DNA from: Clarkia xantiana subsp. parviflora
Taxonomy: Eukaryota; Streptophyta; Magnoliopsida; Myrtales; Onagraceae
Direction: 5' to 3'
NCBI GenBank assembly: GCA_036873135.1
Contig: JAPTYO010000007.1
Span: forward strand, 25,216,763 to 25,280,762
DNA: 64,000 nt
Shown: positions 44,244 through 55,549 of the stretch, in pieces
How positions within the stretch are numbered: the first letter of the stretch is position 1
Layout: the number at the start of each line of letters is the position of its first letter
Position numbers and translations under genes: made by a program
Notes under the pieces: generated by a model
What the model saw: only the letters and a program-made list of their open reading frames with translations
The model's database searches: none
Told to the model about the DNA's origin: nothing

Positions 44244-44998
44244 AGGGTTAAGAACACAATAGGGGTCTGAATGTTTGCCCATGTTACCAAAAGGGGTCTG
44301 AATTGAAAAAACGTATTATTTAGGGCCTGAATTTTGAGTTTTGTGTATAAGTGAGGTCTCCGTCTATTTTTTTGTTAAAAGTGACGGAAAGTGGTCACAT
44401 GCTTGGCATGTGACCAAAAATAATTTGAAAACCCGAAAATGCCCTTTGACCAAAGTGTGTCTCTCATATGTTTGACCTAACGAAAATACCCTTTAAGCCA
44501 CCACAGCTCCGGCGACCACCACCACCCCGACTCCGGCGACCACCACCGGCCTCCGGCGACCACCACCGACCTCCGGCGATGACCGAAAAGCTCCGATCGG
44601 AGCTTCGGAGCTCCAATCGGAGCTTTTTTGGCTCCGATCGGAGGCCGGTGGCGGTCGCCGGAGGCCGGTGGTGGCCGCCGGAGCCGGGTGGTGGTCGCCG
44701 GGCGGCGGCCGGAGCGTGGTGCGGTGGCCGGAGCGTGGTGGCCTTAAGGGCATAATTAGTGTGTAGGGGTATTTTAGACATTTCACATTTTATTAATTAA
44801 ATTGATAAATTGTATAATAATTACAAAATGGTATTTTTGTCTTTTCACGTGGTTCTGTTAGATTTAACAGAAAATTTGGATGGAGACTTGAAAAAACTCA
44901 AAACTCAAAATTCAGGCCCTTAATAATACGTTTTTTCAATTCAGACCCCTTTTTGCAACATGGGCAAACATTCAGGCCCCTATTGTGTTCTTAACCCT
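44244..44998. mobile_element. Foldback/TIR element, family C
   Basis: 755-bp element with TIRs of well over 100 bp starting AGGGTTAAGAACACAATAGG. It has an exact 7-bp target duplication AATTTTA (44237-44243 and 44999-45005). The core (about 44510-44735) is GC-rich, with repeated TCCGGCGACCACCACC and GCTCCGATCGGAGC words. No credible protein. It shares its first eight terminal bases and its TSD length with family A but not its internal sequence. Confidence 0.88.
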
Positions 44999-45232
44999 AA
45001 TTTTAATGTTTAAAAAAAAATTTGGTTAATTTTGAAAGTTTAAAATGTATTTGACGACGAATTTGGATGGGTGATTGAAAGGAGTATCGATTACCATTGT
45101 TTTGAAACATGTTGTACATTTTAAAACATACTGGTACTAAAAACCATATTTTTCAAACATATTGTATGAGATATATTCTTATACTTATTGGACATCCTCA
45201 TGAAGTACATTAGATTAGAATAACTACAATTT

Positions 45233-45309
45233 AACGGCTAATTTCAAGTCGAGTTGAATATAACTCGAATTTTGAACCGTCAAATGAAAAGCTCCGAGAT
45301 CTATGCAAA
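45233..45309 (+). repeat. Left terminal inverted repeat of the MULE
   Basis: Matches the reverse complement of 50247-50323 at about 70 of 77 positions by eye. Confidence 0.85.
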
Positions 45310-45971
45310 CTCTATTAATTAATACTATTTGGCCCAATTTGGCCCGAATTGAGCTTGACAATTTATATCTCCTCCCTTTTTCATCATTATTTAATGCTTT
45401 TATGATTTTATCTCTCTTTCTCTTTGTACGGATCTTTCTCTTTCCTCATATTGTTTTTATCTCTTACTTTTTTTATTTATTATATTTAATGTTTTATTTA
45501 ACTTCTTAAAGAAGTTAGATAGACACAACTTTGACAAACAGTAAGACAGATAAATACAGACGTCTTGCAATTTGTAAAACGGCTGAATGATATTCTCCAA
45601 AGGTCTGCTAATTATGAAACTAGGACGATTTGACGTGCCAAGAATTAATTATTCATCAAGCATCTTCAGGTATGCGTTCGGACAATTTTCCTCATACAAC
45701 TCTATTATTTAAGTAGTTGAGAGTTTATTTACAGTAACATAATTTCATGTAATGGTTAATTTGATTGACAAAATTATTGAGTTAGTTTATGTTTTTTATT
45801 TAATTAATTTGTAATCTAAATAATCTTGTGGTTTGAAATTCTTCTGGATTGAAAGTATTCCATGTTTAATATAATGTTTGCGTTTGTTTGTTTGATTTTT
45901 TTTTTTTATTATTATTGAAACTTAGACTTTGATATAAAATTTGAAATTAACTTATTTGTATACAGGTTAGT

Positions 45972-48900
45972 ATGGACCCGAGTTGCATCAATGGAGAAGA
46001 GACGTGTGAAGACGTATTAATATATGGTGGCAATGACAATGAACGAGATGATGATATATATGGCACTGAAACTAATGAATCAAGCAATGAAATACAGTGT
46101 CCATATGTTGGTATGGAATTTGAAACTTATGAAGATGCATTTAGCCATTATAATGGTTATGCAAGGATGAAAGGTTTCGGCACAAGAAGGACTGGTACGA
46201 GAAGCTCTCAAAAAAAGGAATTGAATCGGGAAATAATAGGTCGTCGAATTTCTTGTGTAATGGAAGGCTCACATAAGAGTAAAACAAATGAAGATGGAAA
46301 AGGAAAAAGAAATTGTGCTACTGTACGAACTGGTTGCAAGGCATCAATGTCAATAAAGAAAACCAAAGATGGAAAATGGTTAGTGTCGCATTTTGTTGAC
46401 GAACATAATCATGACCTCACTACTCCTTCCAAGGTACGTAACTATAGATCGCATAGACATATTTCTATCGCTGAAGCTGAGGTTATAAAAAATATGAAAT
46501 CTTCTGGGATTCGACAAAACTTAATAATGTCGTTCATGGCCACGGAAGTAGGAGGATCTCAAAATCTTAGCTATAGAAGGAAGGATATAAATAATTTCTT
46601 AAGTTCAAAGCGACAGAAAGAACTTGAAAATGGAGATGCTGCCGCTGTGCTTCAATATTTAGAAGCACAACAAGTTAATAATCCTTCATTCTTCTATGCA
46701 ATACAACTTGATTCAGAAGGTCACTTGACAAATTTCTTATGGGCGGATGCAAGGTCAAGAATTGACTACCATCATTTTGGAGACGTTGTTTGTTTTGATC
46801 CTACTTATCTAACTAATAGGTATGGGATTAGGGATGGCAACGGGGCGGGTCGGGGCGGGTTTTTGCAGCCCCGGACCCGCCCCGCGGGTCGGCCTGGCTG
46901 ACCCGGCCCCGGCCAAATGGGCCTTTCGGGTCGGGTCGGGTCGGGTCGGGTCAACAATCCCGCGGGTCGACCCGCGGGGCCCCGACCCGCCCCGTCATAT
47001 GAACAATTTTTTTTTTTTTTAAACTTTTCAATATTAAATACAATTTTTTTTTGTCAAAATATTACATTATATATAAATTCAAAACATAAATCTAACATTA
47101 ATCAAATATAAACAACAAACACATCAAATCCATTACAAATACAAATTCAATTCCAAACACCAATACAAATCCTAATAATCTAAATATAAATCTATTTGTA
47201 ATTTGGTCAATGTTATTTATATAGGTACTATATTAACCATATTTTTTTTATTAAATGTTAGATCATATTAACATAAAAAAAATTTAAAAAAAAAATATTT
47301 TATATATATGGATTTCGGGGCGGGTCTACGGGGCCCCGGGTCTCTAGACCCGGACCCGCCCCGACCCGAGCCCGACCCGCCCCGGACCCGACCCGTGACC
47401 CGCGGGTCGGCGGGTCGGCAGGTCAAAACCGGGTCGGGGCCCCGCGGGTCAGCGGGGCCCCGAGACCCGTTGCCATCCCTATATGGGATGCCTTTTGTAT
47501 CAATCATAGGCATCAATCATCATTTCCAAACTATAATTTTTGGAGGTGCGTTGCTTTTTGATGAAACTGAAGAGTCGTTTTCCTGGGTTATGACTACATG
47601 GATGAAAGCTATGGATAACAAACAACCTGGAGTAATCTTTACAGATCAGGAGTCAGCGATTGGGGGAGCGATATCACATGTCATGCCACTGCCCCTTCAT
47701 CGCTATTGTGCGTGGCACATTATGCGAAATGCTCTAAAGAACATCTCTCATGTGTTTAGCAAATACAAAGGATTCAAGAATGATTTTAACAATTGTTTGT
47801 ATGGTGGTGCCACAGTTCAGGAATTTGAATCCAACAGGGAGAGATTGCTTGAGAATTATAATCAGATAGAAAATAGTTGGCTCAAAAATCTATACGAAAA
47901 GAAGGAACACTGGGTAGCTGCTTATTCACGTGATCGATTTTGTGCTTCTATGAATACCACTCAACGAAGTGAGAGTATCAACTCCTTCTTTGATAAGTAT
48001 TTAAAGAAGGATATGCATTTAATCGAGTTTGTGAAACAATTTGAGCAAGTTATAAAATCTCGTAGGGATGAAGAAAGCGACGCTGACTTCAATAGTAATT
48101 TTAAAAATCCAGTTTTAAAGATTTGTATGGGCCTGGAATAAGATGCTGCTAAAGTATACACACGAGAAATATTTTCTTTTTTCCAAGAAGAGTTGATCAG
48201 CGGCTTCTCTTATAATCACGAATTGGTTTCACACGACGCGCAAACCTCAAAATTTATGGTGTGGAAGAATAATAGTGATGCATCTCGTGTTGTTGTATAT
48301 GACCCTGCCAATCAGTATGCAAGTTGTTCTTGTAAGCTATTTGAATATGCTGGTTATCCATGTCGTCATATATTAAAGATATTCGTTGTGGTTAACGTTC
48401 AAAGATTACCACCTCATTTTATATTGAAGCGGTGGACTAAAGAAGCAAAATTTGGGAATGTGATATCTATGGGAGGCGAAATCATTCAAGCAGATTGCCA
48501 TGAACCTATTACATGTCGTTATGGCAATCTCTGTCGTGAAGGTATTAATATCTCAGCCAAGGCTGCAGTACATCCTAAAGTTTATGAGATAGCGTTGAGG
48601 GGTTTTCACAAGACACTTCATGATGTCGAAGTTGCACTAAAAAGTGTATCTAATGCATTCGAGCTGCCAAAGGATAATGAGGAAGCAAGCCAGATACTTG
48701 ACCCTATCATGAAAAGACGCAAAGGACGTTCGAGAAAAATGAAGTCATTTCTGGATAAAAGAGGGAATGCTCGTGGTAGGAAGTCTAATTCAATGAAAAA
48801 GACAGTTGGATGTACTGAACCACCGGATAACTTCAACTTCTCAGATAACAACAAACAAATTACTAATGCATTTGAAGTTGTGCAAGTAGAAGATACAATA

Positions 48901-49527
48901 AGGTACTACAAATTAATTAGGCTTATCATTCATTTGCATCTTTTCTTATAATTTTTTTATAATTTTTTTTGGATTATGAAATTATGTTGATAAAGTAATA
49001 CATGATTTTTAGTATATAGAAGCCAGCACCCGTATTTACATGATACAATGCAAACAAGTTTTTGTTATCCAAATCATAAGGTACAAATAAAAAATATTTG
49101 TTCATATCTCAAAATAAGTATTTAGTATCTTGTTTTTGTATGTAAAGATGACTAAATTATTGTTTGCTAAGTACAGAGTGCTTCAAATCATAATCCAGAT
49201 GACCTTTCTTTGACAACTTCAAACAATTTGGACCCGGTGTTCTGCAATTTTCTTTCATTGGTAAGTCAATGATATTACATGTTGGTTTTTAGTATTTATT
49301 CTCTATTTACATTTTAAGTTTAAATAAACTATTGTTTATATTATGTTAGGAAATTCCATCAGGCACTTCAAATTCAAGTCATCATATTGATTTTGAGGTG
49401 AACAAAAACAAAGATCATATAAACTAATAGTTTTGATGGTTAGTTCATGTCAATATACTATCATTTAATAACTACTTTTTTGCTATTTTGACTAATTTTT
49501 ACCTTTATTTTTATGTAGAGTGTCTAA
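45972..49527 (+). pseudogene. FAR1/FHY3-like MULE transposase, interrupted
   Basis: Exons: 45972-46828 joined to 47490-48902 (split by a hAT MITE), 49020-49080, 49177-49260, 49350-49397 and a short last exon ending TAA at 49525-49527. A 5'-UTR intron probably runs 45670-45965. Conceptual length is about 823 aa. The FAR1 zinc-binding domain lies at about residues 50-155 (GMEFETYEDAF, RTGCKASM, FVDEHNHDL). The MULE DDE transposase domain includes DVVCFDPTYLTNRYGMPF, FTDQESAIGGA and HRYCAWHIMRN. The SWIM zinc finger is YASCSCKLFEYAGYPCRH. A TAA at 48139-48141 cuts the frame between transposase and SWIM domains. Known: FAR1/FHY3 transcription factors descend from MULE transposases. The flanking inverted repeats suggest this is a transposase copy, not a domesticated host gene. 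The last exon choice is the least certain part. Confidence 0.85.
46829..47481. mobile_element. hAT-type MITE inside the FAR1-like gene
   Basis: 653 bp with inverted ends TAGGGATGGCAACGGG / CCCGTTGCCATCCCTA and an exact 8-bp target duplication TATGGGAT (46821-46828 and 47482-47489). The GC-rich ends are arrays of CGGGTC words; the middle is AT-rich. An 8-bp TSD and TAGGG-TGGCAA ends are typical of plant hAT elements. Removing it and one TSD restores the transposase reading frame at this point. Confidence 0.95.
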
Positions 49528-50246
49528 ACAATCGGTGGTTAGAGAGAAATCATATTTACTTGCCCAGTGGAATTTTTATGAAGCTCGAAGTCAAATTCGG
49601 CAATTAAGTTGTAGTGGTTCTGAGAAAGCTATTAAGGGGTTGTTGGTTGTGAGAATTCTTTTTTGTTGGTTAAACATTTTAAGAATAATCGGTCTCGGTA
49701 TTCTGTAAACTTAAATTTTCTCAATTCTTTTATGTATTCTTGAATTTTTTGTATTTAAACCTACCATGTTGATATTGGAATTGGAAACCATCCGAGAGTT
49801 ATTAGTATTAATATGGTTTTTTTAATTATATGATTACCTAATTATATTATATTTTTCATATAAATTAAAATAAATACTCTATATAATTTTATATAAGTAG
49901 ATAATTAATCATCTACCTCTTATTGTAGTGGTTCATTCTCTTCTCACATATTATGGACAAATACAGAACAAAATTGCTCAGTTTTACCTTTGTTTATAAG
50001 TCAAACATACACTACGTAGTACACAGAAGAATTTGTTGTAGGAATGAAAGAAAATATACATGCAATATTAATTATTAATTAATTAATAAAATAAGGGATC
50101 AGAAAAAGCTACACAGTTATCAAAAAAAAAGAAAAAAGTTGTACAAGGAAAGGAAAGAGATATATATTAATGAGGAGAGATGAATGAACGGGCTAAAATC
50201 GGGCTGGAGTAATGAATCAACAGAATAGTGCACAGATCTTACTATT

Positions 50247-50323
50247 TTCGCACAGATCTCGTAGCTTTCCATCTAACCGTTCAAAATTCGAGTTATATTC
50301 AACTCGACTTGAAATTAGCCGTT
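50247..50323 (-). repeat. Right terminal inverted repeat of the MULE
   Basis: Inverted copy of 45233-45309. Confidence 0.85.
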
Positions 50324-52367
50324 CCCTTTATAATATAGCAAATGAAAGATGAATAATAAAACTTATAGACATACTCTTTAAGTCAAAAGCTCTGAATTTA
50401 AATTATTGAACCTTTTTCATAATGGATTGAATGATAGTGTCACAAAATAATAACGAGGTCTTACAAAATAATAATGGAGCTCTTAATGTTTCAGACAAAA
50501 TAATAGGGTATTAGTGTCTCACACAAAATAATGAGGTCTTACACCTTAATAATGAGGATCGGGGGTATGTTTTTATTAAGAAATAAACTTAGTGTCTCAC
50601 TAGAAATACTCGATAATGAGGTGACGTTCGTCACCGCATTTAATAGGCAAGATCCGCTGTTGAGGACATCAATTCAGTTATACTAGATTTTGGACTAATA
50701 AAGACAGTCGCTTAGATTTGGAGGCTTGACAGAATCGTTGTATCAGAGACTACCCGCACCATGACCAGACTTGTAGGGAATTGGCACAACCCGTGGGAGA
50801 TAACAACCCCTGAGATCCTATTACCCAGATGATTAAGTGGGTTGATTGTAATATTCCATGATTTGTACTGCTTTGAATGGAAAATAGGGATCGGAAGCAT
50901 ATACAAGGTTGTACTATTCAAATTCAATATGAATTCTTTCATTTTTATGTGCCCAAGTGAGAATAACAGATCATGCCAAATTGGACTAGTGGGGATAGGT
51001 ACACGGGTTTGGGGACGTGACAGTAAATTGCTAGTCATGTCAAATATCTATTCAAATTTGAAATTAATCACATATATATAGGTTGCACGTGATTAAATAA
51101 AAAATGGAAAACTTACATAAAATGACGGAATTGAGATCATCCACGTAATTGTTTATAAGTATTAACGTAATCAAAATTATAAAGTTCCATTTTAACATAA
51201 GAAGCATTAAAACAACCATATTAAAACAATCATATTTTCTGTAATGATAATTCTATCATTTTAGACATAATATGATATAACTACTAATTTATTCATAAAC
51301 GAAATCTAAATTAACGAATTGTCTAAAATGAAACTTCATTTAACAATTTGTTTGTGTGAGTGCATTAAAAGTCAGCTAGCACAATTTACCCCTTAAATGA
51401 AAAATAATTTGAGTGAAGATAGTATTTTATAAATTACTATTTGTAATAAATTTTGGCTTAATTAATGTGATGTACCATCTTTCTAATAAGTTATACGTGA
51501 ATGTATTAATAGATCTAGCTAGATACATCTGACTATCATTTACTGCGTCACTGCGTGGCATGTGCTTCGAGCAGGAGCCACATTGAAATTTGAAACCTGT
51601 ATTACGTTCGTATTTAGGCCTGCAGGTTGCTCCACAATAATAATAAATTAGAAAAGCAAAGCTCACTTATCAACGGTAACAAAGTATCCAACACTTGCAA
51701 CAAAATCATGGGGCAACATACAGCTTAATTAGGGTAAATAATTTATGTATAAAAACTGTACAAGGTATATAAAATTTTAAAATGTTAAATTTTTTTTAAA
51801 AAAAAAACAAATTTAAAACTTAAAATTGTACATCATCAAAAGTTTTTTTTTTTGGTGCCAAAAACATCATCAAAAGTTGATGGGACAATTACACATCAGT
51901 CCTTAACAACTTCGTCATGGCAAGATCAATATTGATTTTAGTAAGAAGTAGAAACCCACTAGGCTTATGTAATGAGTTTAAACTCGTTTCCGATTTTATC
52001 TTCCAACAATTTGAATTACAGCCAGTGGTTTGGTCTGGGAAGTCCAAAAAGGCAAAATGTGGTGAGTCTTGATAAGGGGACACATACGTGCAGGTTCTAG
52101 CATGTGGATACATGACTCGGGGCCTGGCGTTGTCGATCGAGGAGTTGGTTGAAAATTCACATGCACGGGTTCGGAAAACGTGTGGACAACGTAGAGTCCG
52201 GGTGTATAAGGCAACTTGCACGAAACCAGTAAACATGTGGAAAACGTAGGGTTATGGCGTGTATGTTTGGTGCCGTAAAAAAGCAGACTTTCGGTTAAAT
52301 GGAAGCTACGGATGTAAGTAGACTTCCGACTAAGGGGGAGTTACAATGTACTCAATGTAAGGGAAAC
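50324..52367. other. Intergenic region right of the MULE
   Basis: Mostly AT-rich. The stretches 50640-51030 and 51880-52260 are GC-richer and look like old repeat or retroelement remnants, but no protein domain or terminal structure was recognised. Confidence 0.4.
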
Positions 52368-52370
52368 TTA

Positions 52371-53002
52371 GGGCATGTTTGATTGCATGTATTAGCTAAG
52401 CAGCGATTACGATATCCTAGTCGGTGTTTAGTTAATACTATGTTTGCACGAATCATGTATTAGGGTATCCTAATACAATGTTTGTATGCATTTTGTATTA
52501 GGATATTCTAATACAATGACTAAAAGACCTAATTGCCCCTAAATATATACATTTTTTAATTATTATAATAATTGAGCCGATGGTCGTCGGAGTCCGGTCG
52601 GGGGTCGCCAGAGACCAGCCGGGGGACGCCGGAGTCCGGCAGGGGGTCGCCGGAGACCGGCAGGGGGTCGTCGGAGACCGGCAGGGGGTCGCCGGAGATC
52701 GGCAGGGGGTCGCCGGAGACCGGCCGGGGGTCATCGGAGACCGGCCGGGGGTCACTGGAGTCCGGCCGGGGGTCGCCGGTGGCCGATATTATGAGCCGAA
52801 GTTAGTGTAGTTGTTATATAGGGGTATTTTGGTCATTATGTACCATGTATTAACTAATACATGATTTTTTGAGTGTCTTAGTTAATACATGATTTACTAT
52901 AGAAATGAGTATTAGCTAATACCAATATCAAAGCAAAACAAACAAAATATTAGTTAAGACATGTATTAGTATATCCTAATATATATGCAATCAAACATAC
53001 CA
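52371..53002. mobile_element. PIF/Harbinger-like (Tourist-like) non-autonomous element
   Basis: 632 bp with inverted ends GGGCATGTTTGATTGCAT (left) and TGGTATGTTTGATTGCAT (right, reversed), flanked by TTA (52368-52370 and 53003-53005). A TTA duplication and GG..TGTTTG ends fit PIF/Harbinger. The centre carries a GC-rich tandem array. Confidence 0.75.
52584..52782. repeat. GC-rich 21-bp tandem repeat in the Harbinger-like element
   Basis: About nine to ten units of the type CGGAGACCGGCAGGGGGTCGC. Because the unit is a multiple of three, it is open in several frames on both strands; the resulting repetitive ORFs are not treated as genes. Confidence 0.9.
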
Positions 53003-53133
53003 TTAGAATTACATATGAATGAATAATACCACATCAGATAGTTTGAGCGAATTGAAACACTATATAAATTTAATAGTCTACACCTACTATAACAGATTAA
53101 TTTTAATAAGAATTAGATTGACTTATATAGTAG

Positions 53134-53693
53134 TAGGGGTGGCAATTCGTGCTATCGTGCGTGTCAATAATCGTGTCGTGCTAAACTTACTGAACACGAA
53201 CACGCACGGTAAGCTTATCGTGCCACGTTTTACAAACACGAACACGGCACGGATAATTTCGTGCGTGTTCGTGTCGTGCTATCGTGTTGTGTAAGGATAT
53301 ATAGTTGTACATCCCGAAACGAGATATTTAAGCAAAAAAAAAATAATAATAAACTTTATATATAAAAAAACTATGATTAGTATGTCAATATTCATAAGTT
53401 AATAATATAAAGTATAAAACACTAAAAATTAAATCACTAACTGAAGTTTTTAAAGGTAATAAATAAGATTTGTTTAAAAAATACTTAAGAATTAGTCTTA
53501 GTAGCACAACTTTATCGTGCTATCGTGCGTGTCGTGTTATGATACTCAAACACGAACACGACACGGAAGTTATATCGTGTTAATCGTATTCGTGCTATCG
53601 TGTTATCGTTCTACTATATGCTAGCACGAACACGGTTTTTTCCGTACGTGTTCGTGTCGTGCTATCGTGTCGTGTCACAAATTGCCAGCCCTA
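53134..53693. mobile_element. hAT-type MITE
   Basis: 560 bp, TAGGGGTGGCAATTCGTG to CACAAATTGCCAGCCCTA, with an exact 8-bp TSD TATAGTAG (53126-53133 and 53694-53701). Both ends are rich in CGTGCTATCGTG words; the middle is AT-rich. No coding capacity. Confidence 0.94.
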
Positions 53694-53701
53694 TATAGTA
53701 G

Positions 53702-54934
53702 TCTGCAGTGTCTCTTAATTTATCAACCAACAATTATTACTTGCTAGGATTTGTGAAATTCTAACTACAATATTGATTTCTTTATTAGATTTCGGTCAAT
53801 TCCGTTAATAATTTCGGTCAATACCATAGACGAGTTAATTTTCTTCCACAAATTATTATTATTATTATTTCATTAAAAGAATACGTAGCAATATAGAGAC
53901 ACCATAAATCGATTTCGCTAAATAATGTTCAAGTTCTTTTACTTATAATTTGTGATTTTTTTTTCTAATAAAACTTAACAATGCACCAGTTTCACTAGCA
54001 ACTTAATACAGTAAAGAGAATAATACATTAAGTCAGTTTTACAAATATCCTCTTATATCTGATAAAGATATCTAATAAAGTATGTGTGTCAAATCTGACA
54101 TGATATTTTTAATTAAATCATCACGAAGTGTCTTCTAAAAAATTCCAAATATGAAATTTTAAAATCAAATAAATGAGAATAACACCTTTACCGACTATCA
54201 CTTCCAGCGGCAGACACGTTAATTAAAATTGAATGGTTATATGATGATAGCTCTCTGACTGACTGAGGTATAGACACTATAACGGAACTATGTGTTTTAT
54301 GCTCAGTAGCTCTTTATTACTGGATTTGTTTGTTCTAGTAAAATGATTATATAAATAAAACCATTATCATATTTATTGCTATAATATGATATTTGCTCGC
54401 TCTATCTATTATCACTTTCATTTTTATTGGTCAATTAAAAAAATTGGTCCGATCTAATCTCTTAAAGAATATAGATAAGCATATTTATAATTCCTAATAA
54501 TTTTAGCTAAGATGCTGAACTATTCGTCTTGCACATGCACATGCTATGTATTTCTTTTCCAAAATTTATAAAATACTAAATATTTTCAAAGGAATTGAGG
54601 ACAAATATTTATGTTTATATAGTATATATCTAACCACCAACAAGCATACCTAGCTATATCCCACAATAATAATACAAAAAATAATAGTATAATATAGTGG
54701 ATATTTACATAATAAATATGTAATATCTATGACTTTTACAACATCAAATAGAGATAAAAAAAAATATATATATAAAGCAATGTTTTAAAAAATCAGAACG
54801 AATCTTGAACTGGAAATGCTATCGGTTCTCAGTCTGACTAATTTGATCTGATTCAACCCGTTTGATCCGCTGCAGTAAAAAAAATATAGGTTCATCCAAA
54901 ATTTCATTTATAAATATGCAAGTTCGGTATATTC
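53702..54934. other. Intergenic region left of Copia-3
   Basis: AT-rich with no recognised gene. The last ~150 bp (from about 54780) seem to belong to an older repeat that continues after Copia-3 near 60345-60510 (GAACTGG words on the left, CCAGTTTTCGAAAC on the right). Confidence 0.4.
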
Positions 54935-55279
54935 TGTTGGGAAATTCAGGGACCATTGTGTCAAGCTTGAAGACCTTAGTCTAGTTTTGTTAGTTCCTTA
55001 TTAGTTGTGTATCTTTTACTATTTCTGTTGTATTGTTTTATTTATGTTGGGAACTTTTTGCTCTTATTTGAACCTTGGTTACTAGTTTGTACTTGTAAAA
55101 CTCTTCTACACTATTTAAGGTCTAGGATTTAGGTGGAGAATGACCAGATGGAGGAATTCCTTCGACGATGCCTGGAAACGCTATCTTTTTTCTCTTTTAT
55201 ACGCTCTGCTAGGGTTTGGTCCATGCTGGTCCAAATTCGATTTTGTTGCTTTCGATTACTTTGATTCTGGAGTTTATCA
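54935..55279 (+). repeat. 5' LTR of Copia-3
   Basis: 345 bp, TGTTGGGAAA to GTTTATCA, next to the primer-binding site. Confidence 0.9.
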
Positions 55280-55291
55280 TGGTATCAGAGC
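55280..55291 (+). other. Primer-binding site of Copia-3
   Basis: TGGTATCAGAGC, initiator tRNA-Met type. Confidence 0.88.
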
Positions 55292-55549
55292 GATAGATGT
55301 GTTTTCTTGCCTTTGTTCCCGATCCTGACCCTTCGTCTTCCGCGAATCTGTTCGTCTTCTTCTTGAAGATCATTTGATCTTCTCGCTACAAAGTTACATC
55401 CGCCTTCTGCGACTCTGTTTTTCGACGGAGATTTCATCATCATGGCCGGAGATGACAACGATATGACCAAGAATAATGATTCTACCTTGGATTCATCTTG
55501 ATTAGGCCTTAGTAAGCAGGTAATCGATTCCACCAGTTACCCCGAGGTA

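Larger units (their letters stand above)
45233..50323 (+). mobile_element. Mutator-like element (MULE) carrying a FAR1-like transposase gene
   Basis: Inverted repeats of about 77 bp, 45233-45309 and 50247-50323, both beginning AACGGCTAATTTCAAGTCG when read inward, flank the FAR1-like gene. About seven mismatches separate them, and weaker similarity continues inward. The 5.1-kb span holds one transposase gene, the structure of an autonomous MULE. No matching 9-bp target duplication was found, so one flank may have changed. A hAT MITE lies inside. Confidence 0.8.

Noticed and set aside
44464..44786. Overlapping Arg/Pro-rich ORFs of about 100 aa
   Set aside because: They lie in the GC core of foldback family C between its inverted repeats; no known domain.
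47268..47516. ORFs across the CGGGTC arrays in the FAR1-like gene
   Set aside because: They are part of the hAT MITE; only the frame after the second TSD copy belongs to the transposase.
49521..49708. 62-codon ORF overlapping the last FAR1-like exon
   Set aside because: Its frame does not fit the phase of the preceding exon, which leads to a stop at 49525; it cannot be joined without another splice choice.
45224..50332. 9-bp target duplication of the MULE
   Set aside because: Bases outside the inverted repeats (CTACAATTT and CCCTTTATA) do not match, so none is claimed.
52498..52810. Repetitive ORFs with periodic Gly/Arg or Pro/Ser
   Set aside because: A 21-bp tandem repeat is open in several frames on both strands; this is a composition effect.
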